From positions 1-16,813 of the forward strand of contig CAAAJI010000115.1 in the NCBI GenBank assembly GCA_900642245.1: a stretch of DNA of 16,813 bases, read 5' to 3'. Below the pieces are notes generated by a model, which saw nothing but the letters and a program-made list of their open reading frames with translations, searched no databases and was not told where the DNA came from. This DNA comes from Fragilaria radians (taxonomy: Eukaryota; Bacillariophyta; Fragilariophyceae; Fragilariales; Fragilariaceae). Positions 9,101 to 16,813 of the stretch are shown one piece after another. The position numbers and the translations under genes are program-made. Every line of letters starts with the position of its first letter. The stretch's first letter is position 1.

Positions 9101-9884
9101 TTAAATTTGACAGTTTTGCGATGCCAGATAACTCTTCTGCAATAAGCATCAGATTTGGATATGAGTGAGAATGGTAAACAATTTCAAGTACAAGCGGAAA
9201 TTTAGCATTCCGATCAGAGCAAGCACGGGCTCTCTGCATTAAATCCTTTGCGTGAGATCTTACCTAAAGTCGAAAACTGCCACAGAAACGATGGAAGATC
9301 GCTGGAAAACAAAAATTCAAATAAAAGTGCTTCGGATGTCATCCACAAGTGGCATATTTTGTAAGTTTCCTTTGATTAAACTTTGACGATCAAAGAAGGT
9401 CACACTTACCTAACTTAGTCAGTTTCTGAATATCAGGAAAGTCATGCTCATATATAGGGAGTTGTTCCCGTAGCTCTAGGTATGTTAATTTTGTAATGGC
9501 GCCAAAATCTAGTAGACCACTTGGAAAGGATACGTCCAGACTTAGCTTCTCAAGTCGATTCCAGGGCTCAATTATTTTGTCCACCAAGTATCCGCTCTTA
9601 GATCCCGAAACAACTACCCTAAACGTTTCCAATAAGGTTTGAGAACTCAACTCCAATGGAATTGTACCTTCAAACACATTAGGATTGAAATTCAGTTTTG
9701 TTAAATTTTGTAACAACGCAATTTCCGATGGAAGTTGTTTACTCTTCAACCGTACCTCCGAGAAGTCTAAGCTAGTAACATATCGAAAGTTGCTCACGTC
9801 ATCATAACATCCAACAAGATTCCAATTGTGAGTGCAAATCGTATTTTCGATTCGACGATTTGCAGAGTAGCCAATCAGAGATTT
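9101..9884 (-). pseudogene. Truncated LRR paralogue in convergent orientation
   Basis: This is a partial copy of the LRR gene on the opposite strand. The first exon (9884-9410) carries CTHNWNLVGC, the cap motif, then FRYVTSLDFS, LPSEIALLQNL and GTIPLELSSQTLLE, each matching the plus-strand gene. It ends at GTAAGT, the same place and phase as intron 1 there. A second exon at 9329-9264 (LPSFLWQFSTL, 22 aa) fits in frame, using the weak acceptor CCGAAG. A third piece at 9136-9101 (EELSGIAKLSNL) is tentative. The cytosolic, membrane and spacer parts are missing: an in-frame TAG stands at 9887-9885, and no further exons were found beyond 9101. This copy has the frame that the other gene has lost at CCC. 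It is probably not functional, unless a distant 5' exon exists. Confidence 0.68.
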
Positions 9885-10744
9885 CTATTTGCTAGAATTG
9901 TTGCTAAGTGTTATATTTAAAACATCCGACAAGCTTATAGAATTCGATCAATTTATCAGAAAATCAGAATATCAATTCAATATCTTTGAAACTTGGGAAA
10001 ATTAAACAAAGTTTAATTTGTATGACCTGAACCACCTGATGGATATTGCATGGGATAGAAGTTCCAGATTTATTCAGTGTGGTTTTTCCAATGTGCTGAT
10101 GTCGGTGGAATGCAATTTGATCCAACGTTTCAGCTGCAAAAATGAAAATAGTGTATGTAACAGCTATGTAAGGTTTTTAAATTCTGTTCCATTTCAACGC
10201 TCACCACCAAACCACTGTTGCAAAGGGAGTAAGCCCATGCACACAATGAGCTACCTCTTCATTTGGCTTTTATATTGGCAACGCAGGGGTACATTTGTAT
10301 AGATGCAAAAGTATGCCAGTCCCTGGAAACAATGCTTGGCTTTTTTATTGAGAATTTGCATCATACGTTTCAAGTTCAATTGTACGAGCTACGTATTTGA
10401 GTATGCCAGTTTCTACTGATTTAGTGTTTAGGTCAAATTGGTCGTATTTCAAATAGATAGTGAAGTAACTTTATTATTTTATCGAACGTACCTTTGTCAA
10501 CCCTCCGATTGTTGTTTTGTGTTATTGTCAGATTAAGAGTCGTGACGTTTCTTTCAACTGTGCTACGTCGAATCTTTGTTGCACCAAACAGGATTGTTAA
10601 ACGCTTGTTTCAATTCGTTGCAGTTGAGTGTCGTCGTTTCGTCGCACATTTAGTGTGAAAGCGGTCATTTTGCATATGAGTAACACGCGAGGTATTGAAG
10701 AGAACCCTGTTGTGCTGGCCACGCATAAGGGAATTTTGTTGTGT

Positions 10745-10800
10745 CCGTCTGTCTGTGACCCAGAGTTTATTGGGAGTGACATCCGTCTGTCTGTCTGTCA
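10745..10800 (+). repeat. Two TGTC-type microsatellite blocks
   Basis: CCGTCTGTCTGT occurs at 10745-10756 and, with one more unit, at 10783-10800. The two blocks start 38 bases apart, the same interval as the tandem repeat period at 11091, though the sequences are unrelated. Confidence 0.7.
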
Positions 10801-11090
10801 ACCAAATTTTTTTGTGGGTGTGCCTTATTGTCTGTAAGTCTTTCAAACACATCCCAAGTCAAATTAGAGTCAGATTTGAGACCAAGTAAGGTTATTGCTG
10901 TTAGTGTAAACAGTAAGTCTAAAGATACTGAGTGAGGTATATTGAAGTCAAGTTCTGTGTGGACTTTAGTTAAGGGGATAGATTACAAATAGTTTTATCC
11001 TAATAATGAAGATACAGGCAGTGCAACTGTATTCTTTCCATTACTGAGTAAAGGTTAAGCTGAGTGAGCCTAACAGAAACAGTATTCCAT

Positions 11091-11190
11091 GTGAGGTTGG
11101 TCAAGTGAGATCAGAAAAAGTAATCCGTGTGAGGAAGATCAAGTGTGATCAGAAAAAGTAATCCGTGTGTGGAAGATTAAGTGAGATCAA
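11091..11190 (+). repeat. 38-bp tandem repeat, about 2.6 copies
   Basis: Units start at 11091, 11129 and 11167. Each begins GTGAGG or GTGTGG, and contains TCAAGTGAGATCAG or a near variant; the first two end in AAAAAGTAATCCGT. The third breaks off after GAGATCA. A partial earlier unit may lie at 11071-11090. It is placed about 90 bases before the gag-like start, within the likely leader of the element. Confidence 0.85.
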
Positions 11191-11278
11191 GAGCAAAGCT
11201 ACTACTGCAGGGGAGTTTGCTATTAGAATTATAAGTGAAATCAGAGAATTTGAGTAAAAATCAGCTGATATAAAAGAG

Positions 11279-12268
11279 ATGACAACACCATCATCCCCCA
11301 TGGTATCTTCAGGAGTGACTGGAGCTACCACATCATTTTCGTCAAATGCTTTAAAGCATGTTATGGAAAATGTTTTTGGTAGGAAACCAGTAAACCTTGG
11401 CTACATGTATTTCAATGAGCAAGGGTAAAATCAAATTGGTGATTTGCTTACAATATATAGCACCAAAATTGACAAGATGAAAGTAAGTGTTAAGAGCGCT
11501 ACACAGACAGTTTCAATGAAAGTTGATCATCCAGTCCTATTATAAATGAAAGGCATCACAACTTTCAAATGGAAACATGACCCCTGAAGATTGGTTGCTT
11601 CTGCGTGCCGATAAGTTTGGAACTTTCTGTGATGAAACATTACCATGCCTTACGTTAACTACAAAGTTGAATTTGTCAGCAAGTGACAGCAATAATACGA
11701 CAGCAGCTGGAGTGACAAGTGCTGACATAACCAATTTTGATCATGGGTTAAAGTGTGACCCAAAATCTTATGTTGATGGTCAGACTACAAAGTACTGTTG
11801 CATTCGTTGTCAATGCTTATCAAAAGCATGCATTGATTGTGTGGATTGCATCTTTGATCAGTGTGCTTATGCGATGTCAGTTTTTAACACTGTCATAAAG
11901 GCTGGTCAAACCCATACTATTGTTCAGCATCATTCAATTGCTCATGATGTTGTGTTGGATTTGCATAGCCATTATGCATCCGCTGGAAATCTGACTTTGC
12001 TACAGACAGAGTTTCAGATGGAATTGTCAACGATGAGGCTTACATCAAAGTATACTTGAGATCCATGTAAATTTCTACAGAATTTTCAAGAAAAGTGTCA
12101 TAATTTGGAGGATACAACACAGTCTATTGCAAGTAACAATAATGGTGATGATCAATCAACCATTACAACCCTAATAATTTGCTCTACCTTTGCTACAACA
12201 ATAGCAAGACATCATCAAGTGGATGCAACAACTCTTCATACTGATCCTGATGGTACTCGTTATTCAAT
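11279..12268 (+). pseudogene. Copia-like gag remnant
   Basis: This would be the capsid part of the element. It starts at ATG 11279 and reads through stops at 11426 and 11543, then shifts frame near 11577, where a 160-codon piece runs to TGA 12057 and continues in the same frame beyond it. Motifs that fit the diatom family are LKHVMENVFGRKP and IGDLLTIYSTKIDKM early on, PEDWLLLRADKFGTF at 11580, and FDQCAYAMSVFNTVIKAGQT with a following LHSHYASAGN in the middle. The Cys-rich stretch (CCIRCQCLSKACIDC) replaces a Trp-rich segment of the usual family and may be a product of local frame drift. No zinc knuckle of the CCHC type is seen. Family assignment is from memory. Confidence 0.58.
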
Positions 12269-12711
12269 TTGTTGTCTAAATGCAAACGTGTCATCCGAGT
12301 TTCTCCTATGCAAACTGATGAGAGGATTATTAATGGCTTGATTGATGTTGGATCAAACAATGCTTTAGCTGGAGAAGCTATGAAACTATGGGGAGAATCT
12401 GTTGATTCCCAACATGTAGATCTGATTGGATGTATTTATAATATTGAAATGGTTAATCTGGCTATTGGTACTTATTGTACTGTGTTGACTGCCAGTACTG
12501 GTAAAGTGTGATTGGTGTATTTCATAACATGGTTGGATTTGGAAAGCGCAAATCCATCATTTGTCCGGACAAGTGTGAAAGCCATGGATTTAAAGTGTCC
12601 TGTAAAGGCTGCCGTTTTGATGGTACTCAGAAGATTATAACTCCTGAAGGTTATGTGTTCAAATATTGGTATCAAGGTGGATTATTGTAGCTGCCATACG
12701 GTGAACCGTCC
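12269..12711 (+). pseudogene. Copia-like protease-region remnant
   Basis: Two frames carry it: 12269-12511, then 12508-12711 with a stop at 12688. The active-site region reads GLIDVGSNNALAGE, where this family usually has a D-x-GAN motif, so the Asp is kept but Ala is Ser. Downstream motifs in the right order are VDLIGCIYNIEMVNLAIGT, then GFGKRKSIIC, KIITPEGYVFKYW and GGLL-stop-LPYGEP. The piece is cut at about 12711 by the start of Ty3/gypsy sequence. It is not functional. Confidence 0.6.
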
Positions 12712-12761
12712 TTCCGTATCTTTAGTTTAGTTACCATACTCTTAGTTTAGTTTGGTCCACT

Positions 12762-12805
12762 AAGATCTGACTCAGATCTTCTTGAGTTCCTGAGCTCTGA
12801 CTCAG
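12762..12805 (+). repeat. Palindromes in the Gypsy leader
   Basis: AAGATCTGA-C-TCAGATCTT (12762-12780) is a perfect inverted repeat around one base. CTGAG and CTCAG (12790-12805) form a second, smaller one. The 10-mer TCTGACTCAG occurs in both (12766 and 12796). Just upstream, TTAGTTTAGTT is present twice (12721 and 12742). Such structure may act in RNA folding or packaging, or bind a factor; neither is shown. Confidence 0.7.
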
Positions 12806-12951
12806 CATTAGGTTACCTATAGGGTAAAGAATTATAAGGATTCATTACATCTATTTTATAAGCTATAGCGCCGTGAAGCACAGTAAATTCACTTCTCAAC
12901 TTCTTACAAATCCGTTGATCATTCAGACCATCTTATTGCTTCCTTATCACC

Positions 12952-13311
12952 ATGAGTTCAGCTAACTGTCCTTTTACAATCTCCCCAAAGAAAGAAGATG
13001 CCAATTTGTTTTGTTGAAAGGATTGGTACATCACTATTGACATCCCATTGGATCCTAGTAATCCAACCTCCCAGAAAATCACTCACAAATATTTGAAACT
13101 AAGTTCAACAGAGATTGAAGAGTTACTAGAATTCTTTAGTACCTTTGTTGACATTGCAAAGACCCTGGCCCTTCCAAGTGGTCCTCAACAATTCCGATTG
13201 ATCCCAGCAATGCTGGGACATGACGCCCAAAAAATGGTTTGGTATTGTGACGATGCACGCCTCGAATCAGTCCCAAGAAGAACTCAAAAATTGTTTTTTA
13301 CTCCGAATTGA
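12952..13311 (+). pseudogene. Gypsy gag N-terminal remnant
   Basis: The ATG at 12952 begins MSSANCPFTISPKKED, which fits the N-terminus of diatom Gypsy gag proteins. A single in-frame TGA at 13015 follows LFC. The same frame then runs through WYITIDIPLDPSNPTSQK and LLEFFSTFVDIAKTLALP to a TGA at 13309. Only about 119 codons remain, where the family usually has a few hundred, so the rest of gag, including any zinc knuckle, has been deleted before the protease. Confidence 0.62.
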
Positions 13312-15037
13312 ATCAAATTGAGGAAATTTTCAGAATCCAAAATGAAGATAAAATCAAAAAAATTAATGACAATATCAGCACCAAAATTTGTGTTCAAGAA
13401 GCAATTAAACCAGGAAAATCTCTGATTTTAGGTCTCCTTGACACTGGAGCTAAAGGGGTCTTAATTAAACAAGCTGCCTTAAAAAATTTGATCACAAAAT
13501 CAAGAAGACCAATATACAGGTTAAAGGCACATATGCCCTCTCTAGTGTGGAAGAGATTGCATCCTTGACCATCAAATTGCCTGACTTCTGCAGTAACAAA
13601 ACCATTGAAATCCAAGCTTATTTAGAGGATGAAGTCATGGGTTGACATGACATTATTTAAGGAATATGTTTCATCCAACAACTTGGATTGATATTTGACT
13701 TCCTACGCCGCACAGTTACCTGTGATGAGATTACTTTACCTATGCGCCCCTTAGGTACTATCAAAATGGATGAAGTAGTCCCAGTTGAAACCCCCACAAT
13801 CCTCCAGAAAGCTATCAATTGTATTGAACAAAGCATAACCTCCAATGCTTATGGCAGTCATGATTATGCTTAACTGTGTCCATCTCACCAAATATCAACA
13901 GGATGAGATATTGAAATTATTCTCTAAATATGCATCCTTATTTGATGGCACATTGGGAAAAATCCCTTATGTCAAACTCCATATTGATCTCAAACAAGGC
14001 AACAAGCCCGTCTGTACCAAAGCCTACAGGATTCTGCATCACATTATTGACATTGCCCGACAGGAAGTTGAAGAACTCTGCCATATTGGAGTTCTCCAAA
14101 GGACGCTAACTCCAAATGGGGGGCACCATGTTTATTCCGTTAAAGAAAAATGGAGGTGTACGGTTCCTCACTGATTTAAGACACCTTAACAAATGTCTTA
14201 TTGGAAAGCCGGTGCATCTTCCACTCATTGATGAGGTCCTTTGGAAGATCCAAGGCTTCACCTTTGCCACGTGTTTGGACTTAAACCGTGGATATTACCA
14301 CTTTGAGCTAGATGGCAAATCTAAGCTTTTTGTGGTATCATCTTGCCTTGGGGATAATATGTTTATGCCCGTCTCCCTCAAGGATGTATGCCTTCATCTG
14401 ACATTTTCCAAGGTCATGTGTCAAAAATCTTTTATGATTTTGAGGAAATCCCTGTTTACATTGATAACATAATCCTCTTTACTTAAACAACTTTTGAACA
14501 CCATGTATTTGCCATTCCTCTGTTCTTGATCGTTCTCAAGCCAAGTGTTCACGTCAAAGAGACCTTTTTGGCAACTCAAGAAGTTGACTATCTTGGGTAC
14601 ACTCTCTCTTTCAAAGACAACAAAAAAGTATTAGCTATTTTAGCCTTTGCAGAACTCAAAAATAAACGTCAACTCCGAAGCTTCTTGGGATTTGTTAATT
14701 TTTACCGCCAATTATGGTATCATCGATCCAATCTTATTTCTCCTCTAACCGCTGTTATAAGTGAAAAATCCAAGTTGACATGGGGCCCAGAACAAAAGCA
14801 GGCTTTTAAAGATATACAGAACACCATTGCACGCCAGGTTTTGCTTAAATACCCTGATTTTACAAAACCATTTGATGTCTATACAGACGCCTCTGACTTC
14901 CAATTGGGAGCTGTGATTAGCCAAGATGACTGGCCCATCGCTTTTTACTCCCGATAATTAAAATCCGCCAAACAAAACTATGCAACAAAGGCAAAAGAGT
15001 TATTATCGATTGTCAAAATGTCACAACAGTATCAGCA
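13312..15037 (+). pseudogene. Gypsy pol remnant: protease, reverse transcriptase, RNase H
   Basis: The protease active site is LLDTGAKG (Asp at 13440-13442). A change of frame near 13520 leads to KGTYALSSVEEIASL and LPDFCSNKTIEI, with stops at 13642 and 13657. GICFIQQLGLIFDF and TLPMRPLGT follow. Reverse transcriptase starts at about 13880 (HLTKYQQDEILKLFSKY) and shows KKNGGVRFLTDLRHLN, CLDLNRGYYHF (catalytic Asp 14278-14280), LPQG in another frame (14373-14384) and YIDN at 14457-14468 in place of the usual YxDD. ETFLATQEVDYLGYTLS and KRQLRSFLGFVNFYR mark the thumb and connection. RNase H shows YTDAS (14880-14894) and KELLSIV with its Glu, but the later catalytic Asp is lost with the 3' end. 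At least five frame changes or stops are present. Nonfunctional. Confidence 0.72.
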
Positions 15038-15040
15038 TAT

Positions 15041-15611
15041 CCTATCCTACTGATGAGGAAATTGGTATGTTAATCCATGTAGAAATGACTTCCATATTAA
15101 AGTGGAATCCAGATGAGTTACATGATAATGATGATGATGAGGAATGGTTCAAGGCAATAGAAACTCTTGACCCTGATGCTATGGATTATGATGAATTCTA
15201 CAGTGTCCATCCTTATGTTGGAGATGGAGATATTGCTGGTGCAGAAGCTGAAGATTTGTTGATGCAAGTGTTTGTTAACCCAACACAAAGTTGTAGGAAG
15301 AATCGTGATTGGCCCAACTTACAAAACTATTTTGCTTGGAAGCCTTGGGAAGTTATGCGTGATACTTTCCAAATCACAATACAGTATGCTGTTCAAGAAA
15401 GTTGTTACCCTTTTGCATCCATTTCTGAAGTCGTTTCCCTGCTTTGAATGTGAGACGCCTTGATGAAAATTATGCCAAAGATACTCTCTTTGCGAATACT
15501 ACAGCTCATGATGGTTCAACGTGTGCCCAGTTATTTGTGGGAAAGAGTCCATGTTTACAAGTGTACAAGTGTTTGGAAAACTTACTCATTATACAATCGG
15601 TAACAACCTGA
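15041..15611 (+). pseudogene. Copia-like pre-integrase and integrase-start remnant
   Basis: It continues the Copia-like polyprotein after the Gypsy fragment: PTDEEIGMLIHV, then KWNPDELHDNDDDEEWF, then WPNLQNYFAWKPWEVMRDTF and QITIQYAVQES. A shift near 15440 leads to FPALNVRRLDENYAKDT, then DGSTCAQLFVGK, ending at a TGA at 15609. In the family, as I recall it, this segment leads into the integrase core, which is absent. The 15041-15447 frame is long and open, better kept than the rest of the element. Confidence 0.6.
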
Positions 15612-15623
15612 GTGTGATCATAG

Positions 15624-15654
15624 TGCTCTAAGCTGCTCTAAGAGTTTATATAAA
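15624..15654 (+). promoter_or_regulatory. Possible promoter: GCTCTAAG repeats and TATA box
   Basis: GCTCTAAG occurs twice (15625-15632 and 15635-15642), followed at once by TATATAAA at 15647-15654. The arrangement resembles an LTR promoter upstream of the gag at 16630. The distance of nearly 1 kb leaves the link uncertain. Confidence 0.35.
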
Positions 15655-15750
15655 TTGTAAATTATGATCTAAAAAGTTACTTTATCCTAGATCTCTTGTG
15701 AATCAATTGCAACGTGTTTCCTTGACCACGTAGTCTCTTTACCTCACGTT

Positions 15751-15821
15751 TTAGATTCAACACTTAACATGTAGACTTTGTGATCTTAGATTCACGACTT
15801 AGATTCATCAATCCTGAATCT
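15751..15821 (+). repeat. TTAGATTCA motif cluster
   Basis: TTAGATTCA occurs at 15751-15759, 15786-15794 and 15799-15807. The core appears inverted as TGAATCT at 15815-15821, forming a short hairpin with the third copy. Four copies in 71 bases exceed what one expects by chance. Confidence 0.7.
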
Positions 15822-16629
15822 TGATAGATTCCTGTTTGTTACTTAGAATTCTGTAATAGTTATTTCTACCGTATTGATATGACGGTCCTGAGAATATATT
15901 AAATGACCTTGTTCATTTATAAGCAAAATTAAGCATCACTAAATTCATCTAAGGCTATGTCTTCATTGAATTGTGGAAGGTATAGAAAGAATGGTGGACC
16001 TAAGTGACCTATTCTAGTTTTAGCTGAGTAAATATAAGAATATTAATTCTAGTATTATTTTTCTATGTACTAACGATAACTTTGGATGTCTCCACTATTG
16101 TTACACACACACATCTCTTAGCCTTAGTAGTTTATCATAATATTATTTGACTGTATTGCTTACAACCTATAGTGATAGATAATGTCTTAATGAACTTAAC
16201 TCAAGGTATGTCTTTTGCCCCCAAGATTATACATAACCTGAGGTTTTATTGGAAAGGCAAGATCCAGCAAATATTAACTCGCTCTGTTACAATTCCTTTT
16301 TGAAGCTGGACAGTGCCATTTTTAAATACCTGCATTACTGGATATGGTCATGTATGAGGTGTTTTGGATTGCATCACCAATATTCTTTACTTTTAAGGTT
16401 ACTTTAGTTTATGGGAGATTAAGCGAGGTTATTTGTTACATGTGAGAACAGAGAAGAGAAGACACCCTAGTTAGCGATAGAACTAATTAATTATTTTAAA
16501 GGATTACAATTAAAGTGTGAAGAGGCTCTCTAACACGTTTAAACGCGAGGTACACATAAGGAGTCCTTTTCTTTTGTGCATATTGTTGTTTGTTGATAAA
16601 TTTATCGTTTGTTTAACACTTGCATCAAG

Positions 16630-16813
16630 ATGTCTGATTTAAGCACTATTAAAGTTCTAAATTTCTCGGGAAGAAAAGAAGAATGGCCGACCTGGAGTGA
16701 GAAATTCCTAGCCAAGGCCAGGCGTTCTGGAATCAAGGATGTCTTGTTGGGCAAGATACAGATCCCAAAGGCTTCAGAGGAGTTGGAGGAGAAATCAGAA
16801 GAAGGAAGAAGAA
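16630..16813 (+). CDS. Copia-type gag, N-terminal part, cut by the window edge
   Basis: The frame opens with ATG in the context catcaagATG and stays open for 61 codons to the edge. It begins MSDLSTIKVLNFSGRKEEW, followed by WSEKFLAKARRSGIKDVLLG and an acidic/basic stretch (EELEEKSEEGRR). The pattern F-x-G-x-x-x-x-W-x-x-W-x-x-K-F-L is that of Copia-type gag N-terminal domains in diatoms and other eukaryotes. No stop interrupts it, so this element may be younger than the two to its left. Its orientation is the same as theirs. It is distinct from the Copia-like group starting at 11279. Confidence 0.65.
   Translation, partial: MSDLSTIKVLNFSGRKEEWPTWSEKFLAKARRSGIKDVLLGKIQIPKASEELEEKSEEGRR

Larger units (their letters stand above)
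9885..11278. other. Noncoding stretch before the Copia-like element
   Basis: Nearly 1.4 kb without a gene that can be supported. The part from about 10500 may be the long terminal repeat or leader of the element whose gag starts at 11279, but no terminal repeat pair or primer-binding site could be identified. A 53-codon ATG frame at 10676 spans GTCTGTCTGT arrays and looks accidental. An 11-base word, AGTATGCCAGT, occurs twice 90 bases apart (10310 and 10400). Confidence 0.5.
12712..15040 (+). mobile_element. Ty3/gypsy retrotransposon fragment, 3' end missing
   Basis: It holds a leader, gag start, aspartic protease, reverse transcriptase and most of RNase H in the usual order for a diatom Gypsy-type element. 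There is no integrase and no 3' terminal repeat: the sequence passes from RNase H (KELLSIVKM, then QQYQHIL) straight to the Copia-like PTDEEI. The left edge is set only by where Copia-like similarity ends, and could be off by tens of bases. Several stops and frame changes make it dead. A shared TCCT near both junctions (12709 and 15045) is too short to be accepted as a target duplication. Confidence 0.72.
11279..15611 (+). mobile_element. Decayed Copia-like retroelement, interrupted by a Gypsy fragment
   Basis: Pieces at 11279-12711 and 15041-15611 together follow the gag, protease-like and pre-integrase order of a Copia-type polyprotein family abundant in diatoms, recognised from memory. The 12712-15040 interval is unrelated Ty3/gypsy sequence. 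The protease-like part ends with LPYGEP at 12691-12708, and the next residues expected in the family, PTDEEI, resume at 15046, which supports a single ancestral element. The right end is lost soon after DGSTCAQLFVG; reverse transcriptase, RNase H and the 3' repeat are absent. Stops and frameshifts throughout make it inactive. Confidence 0.68.
15612..16629. other. Noncoding stretch, possible LTR and leader of the next element
   Basis: About 1 kb without a gene. It may contain the 5' long terminal repeat of the Copia-type element whose gag starts at 16630, but no terminal repeat pair is available within the window and no primer-binding site was recognised. GATAAATTTATC (16595-16606) is a 12-bp palindrome. 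Other motifs are given separately. Confidence 0.45.

Noticed and set aside
10018..10302. Plus-strand frame of 94 codons
   Set aside because: It opens with TTG and has no recognisable domain or splice-consistent continuation.
10310..10410. AGTATGCCAGT twice, 90 bases apart
   Set aside because: A single 11-base pair of words with unrelated flanks; noted, but not enough to call an element.
10628..10837. Plus-strand frame of 69 codons across the GTCTGTCTGT blocks
   Set aside because: It opens with GTG, the ATG version has 53 codons, and half of it is microsatellite; no domain.
12709..15048. TCCT at both Gypsy junctions as a target-site duplication
   Set aside because: Four bases occur by chance, no TG..CA terminal repeat adjoins them, and the 3' end of the element is missing.
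1..16813. CRISPR arrays, rRNA, tRNA or bacterial operons
   Set aside because: No regularly spaced repeats of suitable size, no cloverleaf or rRNA sequence noticed, and the layout is eukaryotic.

Overview
The window looks like nuclear DNA from a diatom, probably a pennate one; the species cannot be read from it. The evidence is the protein families, all recognised from memory because no search could be run. There is a single-pass leucine-rich-repeat (LRR) receptor-like gene with short GT..AG introns, a decayed Copia-like element, a Ty3/gypsy-type element of the kind common in diatoms, the start of a second Copia-type gag, and a relic of a dispersed tyrosine-recombinase-like family. The DNA is AT-rich, gene-poor and eukaryotic in layout, with no operons.

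Layout. (1) 1-2221: a plus-strand gene for a secreted protein of 581 aa with seven six-cysteine modules. Modules 3 to 7 alternate between two subtypes. (2) 2570-3025: a convergent minus-strand gene for a 151-aa Ser/Thr-rich protein with a probable mitochondrial presequence. (3) 3026-5934: about 2.9 kb with no credible gene, holding one old direct repeat. (4) 5935-about 6600: a broken recombinase-like relic. (5) 6795-8916: a four-exon LRR gene with a G-box and a TATA box. Its first exon carries a one-base insertion in a CCC run. (6) 9101-9884: a truncated minus-strand LRR paralogue that keeps the first intron position and the phase-1 splicing. (7) 9885-11278: noncoding, with short repeats and a 38-bp tandem repeat. 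(8) 11279-15611: a decayed Copia-like gag-protease-integrase region, split at 12712-about 15040 by a Ty3/gypsy fragment that stops inside RNase H. (9) 15612-16629: noncoding, with TATA-like and repeated motifs. (10) 16630 to the window edge: the start of another Copia-type gag.

The living genes are probably the cysteine-rich secreted protein, the small mitochondrial protein and perhaps the LRR gene, if its frameshift is an assembly error. Nothing suggests they share a pathway. The right half is a graveyard of mobile elements. The most novel item is the cysteine-module protein, whose repeats keep their residues while their silent positions have diverged. The clearest structural stories are the modular LRR introns and the mosaic retroelement.
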